From DATGMS01 sp040905145 (GTDB lineage Bacteria; Bacteroidota; Bacteroidia; Cytophagales; Cyclobacteriaceae): a DNA stretch of 9,810 nucleotides. A program made the position numbers and the translations under genes. The stretch spans positions 1 to 9,810 of the forward strand of contig JBBDSC010000057.1 in assembly GCA_040905145.1 (NCBI GenBank), read 5' to 3'. Shown here piece after piece: positions 6,101 to 9,810 of this stretch. The notes beneath the pieces were generated by a model that did no database searches, was not told the DNA's origin, and was given only the letters and a program-made list of their open reading frames with translations. Numbering within the stretch: the first letter of the stretch is position 1; the number at the start of each line of letters is the position of its first letter.

Positions 6101-7305
6101 AGGTGCCAAACATCTTCAATTGTATAGGTAATACTCTTTTGTTTTCCCCTATTTTCTCTTGTAACTGTTTTAGAAAAATTCTTCCAGTCATTTCCAAAAA
6201 TGGATCTAAGTCTCGCCGAAATTGGACATGCAGGCACTAAAGTTTCATCTATAAAATTAAGCCTCCATTTTTTATTTGTAGCTTTTTGCAAATACTTACT
6301 GATCTGTGAAAATTTAAAATCGTTCCTTCCCTTCAGAAAAAATTTATCATTATACAACTCCGTCTTAAGATATAATGGAATGGAAGCCCACTTGGAAATT
6401 GATTCATCATACCACTTAACGTTATTTAAAAAACTCCAAGCCCTAAATTCTTCATAAGCTAGGTGACTTACCGGGCATCTTGATTTTTGAGGCTCCAAGG
6501 TACATTTCCCTACTAAACCTTTTTGAGAACGCAGTCGCCTTTGAAAGAAAATTGCTTTCTTAACTGGTTCACGAAATTGCTCTTGTGATAATCCTTGAAT
6601 TTCGCAGATCAAATCAACTTCCTTTTCATAATCTGCCCTCAACGTATACCTATTTCTTATCCTAATTCCTTCATCTTCTAAAGCCGCAAAAGCTGCTCCT
6701 AGGGTGCCATGTGTATGAATATGTTCCTCGTATTCATTTCTTCCTATTGTACTTGTTTCGGTACTTCCTTTGTAAACAGCTACTTTTTCATTAGCTCCAT
6801 TCTTTCTACTACTTTTGAATCCCCTCCTTTGAGCAATATGATAAAGTGCTCTTCCAATTTTAAAGCGGTTTACCTCAAATTCTAAATCAAGTTTTGAATT
6901 GATTAATTCTCTCCTTAATTGATACGGACTTGAATAATCTGGTATTCCATCGCCATCAAAATCTAGTTTTATCCATGAATTGAACCCATCATCATCAACC
7001 GGAAACACTCTGCCATTTTCCTTGTCATAATATTTCCAACTATGCAGCTTTTCTTTACTTAATGGGCAATATCCATTCGCTATCAAAAAATTCAAAGTTT
7101 CCCATTTCCTGTACCTTCTCGCATTATAGAGCCTTCTTGTAGCTCTATTCAAAGTTCTTTCTGCTGCAAAAGAATACTCTCCACTTTTTCCTTCTCCTAC
7201 TCCTTTTTTAAAAGTATAGACGCCGTACCAAGGGAAATCCCTTCCATCCCTCAATGCCATTCCGATTGAATTTGTACCTAAATCTGTTCCTAAAATTTTT
7301 TCCAT
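3175..7305 (-). CDS. cas9: CRISPR-associated endonuclease Cas9, type II-C
   Basis: A 1376-aa RNA-guided DNA endonuclease, of the usual size for the large Bacteroidetes II-C group. RuvC-I is at the N-terminus (ILGTDLGTNSIG, Asp8). The Arg-rich bridge helix follows at about 48-70 (ERTLNRATRRLYNARRYRKW). A helical recognition lobe fills about 75-640. RuvC-II has Glu673 in IVVEVARELND. The HNH domain, about 750-830, has C-IYTGK, then DFEHTIPRS with His788 and the aligned Asn811 in YNRNVKRN. RuvC-III has His961 and Asp964 in HYHHAIDAAVL. The C-terminal third (about 1000-1376) should hold the wedge and PAM-interacting parts. All nuclease residues are present, so it should be active. The ATG at 7305 puts RuvC-I in its normal place. 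The upstream leader is antisense to the tracrRNA candidate. The gene is strikingly AT-rich compared with cas1. Confidence 0.98.
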   Translation of the reverse strand: MEKILGTDLGTNSIGMALRDGRDFPWYGVYTFKKGVGEGKSGEYSFAAERTLNRATRRLYNARRYRKWETLNFLIANGYCPLSKEKLHSWKYYDKENGRVFPVDDDGFNSWIKLDFDGDGIPDYSSPYQLRRELINSKLDLEFEVNRFKIGRALYHIAQRRGFKSSRKNGANEKVAVYKGSTETSTIGRNEYEEHIHTHGTLGAAFAALEDEGIRIRNRYTLRADYEKEVDLICEIQGLSQEQFREPVKKAIFFQRRLRSQKGLVGKCTLEPQKSRCPVSHLAYEEFRAWSFLNNVKWYDESISKWASIPLYLKTELYNDKFFLKGRNDFKFSQISKYLQKATNKKWRLNFIDETLVPACPISARLRSIFGNDWKNFSKTVTRENRGKQKSITYTIEDVWHLLFSFEDEEIFLDFVSKTFDFNEEQAKEINTLWESFPIGYAALSLKAIKNILPFLRRGLIYTEAVLLAKIPELIGTERFAGNENHIINSIVEEIEKNRKEKKVVSIINKLISDYFLLERKFGLNDTNYLLDDDDKNDILNAIVDVFGAEVWEKEESKNDYVSRVTILYQVFFKQKDRKHFLMPHLLDQINEFLQANFEIEEKHFKKMYHPSQIEVYPPAKRDENDGNLYLQSPKTGAFKNPMAYKTLHELRKVFNHLISIGKIDEDTRIVVEVARELNDANKRWAIEAYQRARENENREIAFAITELLKDPEFSGLANPDSQTDKEKLRLWTEQSENPEEFWKGVLATKDDVKKYRLWKEQGCQCIYTGKTIKFTDLFNKNIIDFEHTIPRSKSFDNSLANLAICYADYNRNVKRNNLPVNLPNYEVDAKEGSAIKPRLDRWEKRMEALFQQIDKAKASSKYASDKASKDLAIRRKHMLQMEYEYWKNKVDRFTRNDVPKGFKNSQLTDSQLISKYAFHYLKTVFNRVDVQKGSVTSDFRKIYGIQPKNEVKDRTKHYHHAIDAAVLTLIPKAAERDRLLEDYYSDQEHNREGNYPIKPFEGFDYGNLEEIKKNILINNIPTKDQAFAPGRKVIRKRGRIVWLRNKEGKLILDENGEKQQMMAQGDSVRGQLHLDTFYGKIKAVARDENDKPLRDESGKFVFNQVKGRDEMWVVGRKPIRDIKIGADEIVDKHLEAHISKQIESEISLSELKDFNGNIIRHLRVRVKAGRGHLDADKVTELKAQTYPSKYDYKRFYYTNSGENYAFGYYKGVSERKIVPINLFEASMIKKLAGSVKHEDLFERTIFIGKGKNKVEVELSHIFKVGQKVIFYENDVSEIRGLSNFSDKLYYVKKLADAKQGLIQFQHHLESRSDDQLSLDLPTSKGFGQKGKNGFSKYSSVFLAPRLLLSPGNLTCIIEGKDFEFLLDGQIRFKNL

Positions 7306-7318
7306 AATAAATAAGTTT

Positions 7319-7326
7319 TATATTTG
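7319..7326 (+). promoter_or_regulatory. Putative tracrRNA promoter, -7 box
   Basis: TATATTTG fits the Bacteroidetes -7 consensus TAnnTTTG fully. It would start transcription near 7331-7333, at the beginning of the anti-repeat. No clear -33 TTTG is seen about 20 bp upstream, only a T-run inside the first cas9 codons. Confidence 0.45.
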
Positions 7327-7330
7327 ATCT

Positions 7331-7462
7331 GAAAGCAATTCACAACTGCCCGGTCAGCACAAAGAAAAACTTTCGGGCTGTGATTAGACCCTTAAGGTGG
7401 ATCACCGAAAATCCAGTGGTTGCAGCAGCCATAAATCAGTGCCGTAGGTACGGCAAATATTT
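7331..7462 (+). ncRNA. tracrRNA candidate, divergent from cas9
   Basis: GAAAGCAATTCACAAC (7331-7346) has the form of a Bacteroidetes II-C anti-repeat: it complements GTTGTGAATTGCTTTC, and repeats of this group commonly begin GTTGTGA. Next comes a hairpin with GCCCG (7348-7352) paired to CGGGC (7374-7378), topped by AAAG/CTTT around AAAAA. TGTGA (7379-7383) can then pair back to the TCACA of the anti-repeat, as I recall for tracrRNAs of this group. Further hairpins are GGTG/CACC (7396-7399 with 7403-7406) and GGTTG/CAGCC (7418-7422 with 7426-7430). The 3' hairpin is GCCGT/ACGGC at 7441-7454. tracrRNA pairs with the precursor crRNA for processing and holds the guide in Cas9. The ends are estimates, and there is no array in the window to confirm pairing. 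Confidence 0.7.
7441..7462 (+). terminator. Weak terminator candidate for the tracrRNA
   Basis: GCCGT (7441-7445), loop AGGT, ACGGC (7450-7454), followed by AAATATTT. The stem is perfect but the T-run is interrupted, so this end is tentative. Confidence 0.4.
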
Positions 7463-7661
7463 CCATCCGGATGATTTTAAAAACCTATATCGGAGATCGG
7501 AAGAAAAACATTCGTTTTACTCCTGATTACCGATAACAGAAGGGCAGTTAAGGGAATAGCCTGTTTTAGTATGTTTTTTCCCTTCCTGATCACTTTTCCG
7601 AATCCAGGCTTTTGGATATTAAATTCTGAATTTGTAATTTCAGTACAACATTTCTGAGACC
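7463..7661. other. Intergenic region between tracrRNA and the hydrolase gene
   Basis: No gene is seen on either strand. It contains a short palindrome CATCCGGATG (7464-7473) and a loose inverted pair AAGGGAA (7550-7556) with TTCCCTT (7578-7584). A weak promoter-like pair lies at its right end. No convincing cas9 promoter can be picked out on the minus strand. Confidence 0.5.
7611..7642 (+). promoter_or_regulatory. Weak promoter candidate for the hydrolase gene
   Basis: TTTG (7611-7614) is followed after 20 bp by TAATTTCA (7635-7642), a partial match to the Bacteroidetes -33/-7 pair. It would give a very short leader before the ATG at 7662. Confidence 0.25.
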
Positions 7662-8591
7662 ATGATAAATTCTTTTATTACTTATTCCTCTTCTGCATGC
7701 CTCATTCTTCTTGCAGGCTTCGCTTTTACAGGCTACAGGGAAGGACAAGAGGATCGGCAATCCCGAATTTCCGATAGCCAAACATTAAACCTGAATTTGC
7801 GCAGCCACAAGGAAACGGAAGCCGGCAGCGATGTTTGGGAGGTGGTCCAGCGGAAGGAAAGTTGGGATCCCAACCAGACGGCCATTATTGTAACCGATAT
7901 GTGGGACAGGCACTGGTGTGAAAGTGCCACGGAAAGGGTCGGCGAACTTGCTCCGGTAATGAATGAAGTCATTGCCGAAGCCCGCCGCCGTGGTGTTATG
8001 ATTATCCATGCGCCAAGCGGTACATTGGACACCTATAAAGACAGCCCCCAAAGGAAACGTGTTGCCGATGCGGCTTATCATGAAGCCCCCACTGGCTTTG
8101 ACCTTCAACAGTGGTGTTATCTGGACCCGGAGCAGGAGGCCCAGCTACCCATTGATGACAGCGACGGGGGATGTGATAAACCATGTGCAAACGGGGAACC
8201 ATGTGTAGAGGGAGAGGCCTGGTCCAGCCAGATTGCCGCCATAGAGATCCACGAAGAGGATTTCATCACTGATAATGGCCAGGAAGTGTACAATCTTTTT
8301 ATGGAGCATGGTGTAGATAATCTGATCCTTATGGGGGTACATCTCAACATGTGCGTATTGGGACGTTCCTTTGCCATCAGACAAATGACCAATCTTGGAA
8401 AGAATGTAGTCCTGATGAGGGATATGACAGATACCATGTACAACCCTGAAATGCCTCCCTATGTCAGCCATTTCCAGGGAACGGAACTGGTTATTGAACA
8501 TGTCGAAAAATATTGGGCCCCGACCATATTGAGCACGGATATTACGGGTAAACCCGCCTTCAGGTTTAAGGAAGATAAAAACGCCATTTAA
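7662..8591 (+). CDS. Exported isochorismatase-family cysteine hydrolase
   Basis: A 309-aa protein. A hydrophobic segment at about 10-24 (SSACLILLAGFAFTG) suggests export. The hydrolase fold runs from about 70 to 285. The catalytic Asp is probably Asp79 in AIIVTDMWDRHW. The nucleophile is Cys231 in GVHLNMCVLGRS, which matches the family GV-x-T-N-x-C-V block. The third catalytic residue is normally Lys. The corresponding region reads IEIHEEDFITDNG, so a His (197) may take its place. A Cys-rich insert, GGCDKPCANGEPCVEG at 169-184, lies just before it and could form disulfides or bind a metal. The family hydrolyses amides or enol ethers, and the substrate here cannot be told. It is followed 96 bp later by an outer-membrane enzyme gene on the same strand. 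Confidence 0.8.
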   Translation: MINSFITYSSSACLILLAGFAFTGYREGQEDRQSRISDSQTLNLNLRSHKETEAGSDVWEVVQRKESWDPNQTAIIVTDMWDRHWCESATERVGELAPVMNEVIAEARRRGVMIIHAPSGTLDTYKDSPQRKRVADAAYHEAPTGFDLQQWCYLDPEQEAQLPIDDSDGGCDKPCANGEPCVEGEAWSSQIAAIEIHEEDFITDNGQEVYNLFMEHGVDNLILMGVHLNMCVLGRSFAIRQMTNLGKNVVLMRDMTDTMYNPEMPPYVSHFQGTELVIEHVEKYWAPTILSTDITGKPAFRFKEDKNAI

Positions 8592-8687
8592 TTTTTTTGA
8601 AATCTGAAAATAATTCACACAACCCCTCATTTTTATGAATGTAGTATAAATTCCAAACCTTTTTCTTTATATCCGTGTGTATACTGT

Positions 8688-9740
8688 ATGAAGGTAAGAT
8701 CTTTTTTTTTGACCTTGTTTTTATGCATGGGCATTTTTGAGGTAAATGCCCAGTCCATCACGCGCTTGGGTGCAGCAACAACCTATGGTTCTATTATAGC
8801 CCACTCCTCAGATCTACTGCCCATCTCCCAAACCAACCCCTATGGACTGTCTGGAAGTTTTCAAGGTATGAACACCGATCAGAAAAGTTGGGAAATCTGC
8901 AACTGCTTTTATTATATTGGCTTGCAGTTATCTTATCACAATTTCAATAATCCGGAAATATTAGGATCCGCATTTAGTCTGACAGGGACATTTGAACCTA
9001 TTTTATGGCAAAAAGACCAATGGGCATTTAGCTTGAATTCGGGTATTGGAATCAGCTACCTGAGCAAGGTATTTGATCCCGAAACTAATCCCATGAATGC
9101 CTTCTTCAGTGTTCCTGTCAGTTTTTTGGTTTCTATAGCTCCTACCTTAGAGTATCGCTTTGCACCCCGGTGGTCAGGACAGCTTTTTCTTACTTATAAT
9201 CACATTTCCAACGGGGGCCAAAGCCAACCCAATAGGGGAATGAATTATCCCATGGTGGGGATTGGGCTTAACCACTACCTCTCCCGGAAAGACCTGCCCA
9301 GCCATTCCAGGAGTTCTTTTTCCCCAAGCTGGAAATATTATGGAGAAGCAGCCTATACCAACAAGGAAGCTGTATGGACATTGGGAAGGAAACCTGTTTT
9401 ATCATTGACTGCAGGTGCCTTCAAGCGCCTTTCCTCCATCAATGCTATGGGAGGGGGATTGGAACTGACAAAAGATTACTCCCTTGATGTGAAAGATTCA
9501 AGATGGGAGGCGTTGATGCCCGCTCCCTATATTGCCCATCATTTTCTGTTTGGCAAAATTGATTTCAGTCAAAGAATGGCCCTTTACACCCACAAACCCA
9601 ATGCTTACAATGACCATCTTTTTTACCAGCGATATGTGTTACAATACCAAGTATGGAGCAATTGGAGCATGGGGATTGGACTTAAAACGCATGGGCATGT
9701 GGCCGAGAACATAGATTTCAGGTTAGGCTGGAGGTTCTGA
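8688..9740 (+). CDS. Acyloxyacyl hydrolase / PagL-like lipid A deacylase, outer-membrane beta-barrel
   Basis: A 350-aa protein. A signal peptide is clear at 1-21 (MKVRSFFLTLFLCMGIFEVNA, with cleavage likely before Gln22). The body is rich in alternating aromatic and polar strands, and the chain ends in Phe350, as outer-membrane barrels usually do. The block TYNHISNGG at 169-177, followed by PNRGMNYP, matches the active site of PagL-type lipid A 3-O-deacylases (H-x-S-N, then P-N-x-G). His172 and Ser174 are the likely catalytic pair. At 350 aa it is longer than classical PagL, with an extra C-terminal region (about 210-350) that includes further barrel-like strands. It probably removes acyl chains from lipopolysaccharide, but could act on other lipids. 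The ATG at 8688 is chosen because it starts the signal peptide. It has no evident link to the CRISPR locus. Confidence 0.8.
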   Translation: MKVRSFFLTLFLCMGIFEVNAQSITRLGAATTYGSIIAHSSDLLPISQTNPYGLSGSFQGMNTDQKSWEICNCFYYIGLQLSYHNFNNPEILGSAFSLTGTFEPILWQKDQWAFSLNSGIGISYLSKVFDPETNPMNAFFSVPVSFLVSIAPTLEYRFAPRWSGQLFLTYNHISNGGQSQPNRGMNYPMVGIGLNHYLSRKDLPSHSRSSFSPSWKYYGEAAYTNKEAVWTLGRKPVLSLTAGAFKRLSSINAMGGGLELTKDYSLDVKDSRWEALMPAPYIAHHFLFGKIDFSQRMALYTHKPNAYNDHLFYQRYVLQYQVWSNWSMGIGLKTHGHVAENIDFRLGWRF

Positions 9741-9810
9741 GGATTTCTATTAAAGGAAAGACCAGCGAAAATCAATAAAGATGAATACAAACGGTTGATT
9801 TGGTTAGTCC

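Noticed and set aside
7550..7584. Inverted pair AAGGGAA / TTCCCTT as a terminator
   Set aside because: The stem is only 7 bp with a 21-nt loop, and no T-run follows.
8002..8630. Minus-strand open frames opposite the hydrolase
   Set aside because: They are shadows of a gene with clear catalytic blocks and have no domain features of their own.
1..9810. CRISPR array within the window
   Set aside because: There are no regularly spaced repeats. The only repeat-like sequence is the single anti-repeat at 7331-7346, and the array is expected beyond cas2.

Overview
The window looks like Bacteroidota DNA. It holds a large type II-C cas9 (1376 aa), a cas1-cas2 pair, Bacteroidetes-style TAnnTTTG promoter-like boxes, HUH/Y1 transposases of the REP-associated kind with long palindromes, and an outer-membrane protein ending in phenylalanine. 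I cannot name a genus. A run of 10 Ns at 1645-1654 shows this is a draft scaffold.

Positions 1-7305 (minus strand) are a CRISPR-Cas operon read right to left: cas9, then a 2-kb interrupted interval, then cas1 and cas2. cas2 is cut by the left edge, and no array is visible, so the array is probably beyond cas2. A divergent tracrRNA candidate (about 7331-7462, plus strand) starts just upstream of the cas9 start codon. Its anti-repeat, GAAAGCAATTCACAAC, predicts that the CRISPR repeat begins with GTTGTGAATTGCTTTC.

The cas9-cas1 interval (1187-3174) is the unusual part. It contains, in transcription order: a decayed Y1 transposase relic; a two-gene module (an 89-aa protein of unknown function overlapping a 172-aa Pol-beta-type nucleotidyltransferase, possibly toxin-antitoxin-like); and a near-complete Y1 (REP-associated) transposase. 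Two palindrome families decorate the interval: family A (core AGACCTGACAGGTT) and family B (core AACTTTTCCAAAG). The nucleotidyltransferase stop codon overlaps, as ATGA, a duplicate of the first codons of cas1. This suggests the module once fed directly into cas1 and that the transposase unit was later wedged between them. A family A hairpin with a T-run lies just upstream of present-day cas1 and looks like a terminator, so expression of the adaptation genes may now be separated from cas9.

Positions 7662-9740 (plus strand) carry two exported proteins unrelated to CRISPR: a secreted isochorismatase-fold cysteine hydrolase with a Cys-rich insert, and a PagL/acyloxyacyl-hydrolase-like outer-membrane beta-barrel. 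By eye, cas9 and the interval genes are clearly more AT-rich than cas1, cas2 and the right-hand genes, which suggests a mosaic history.
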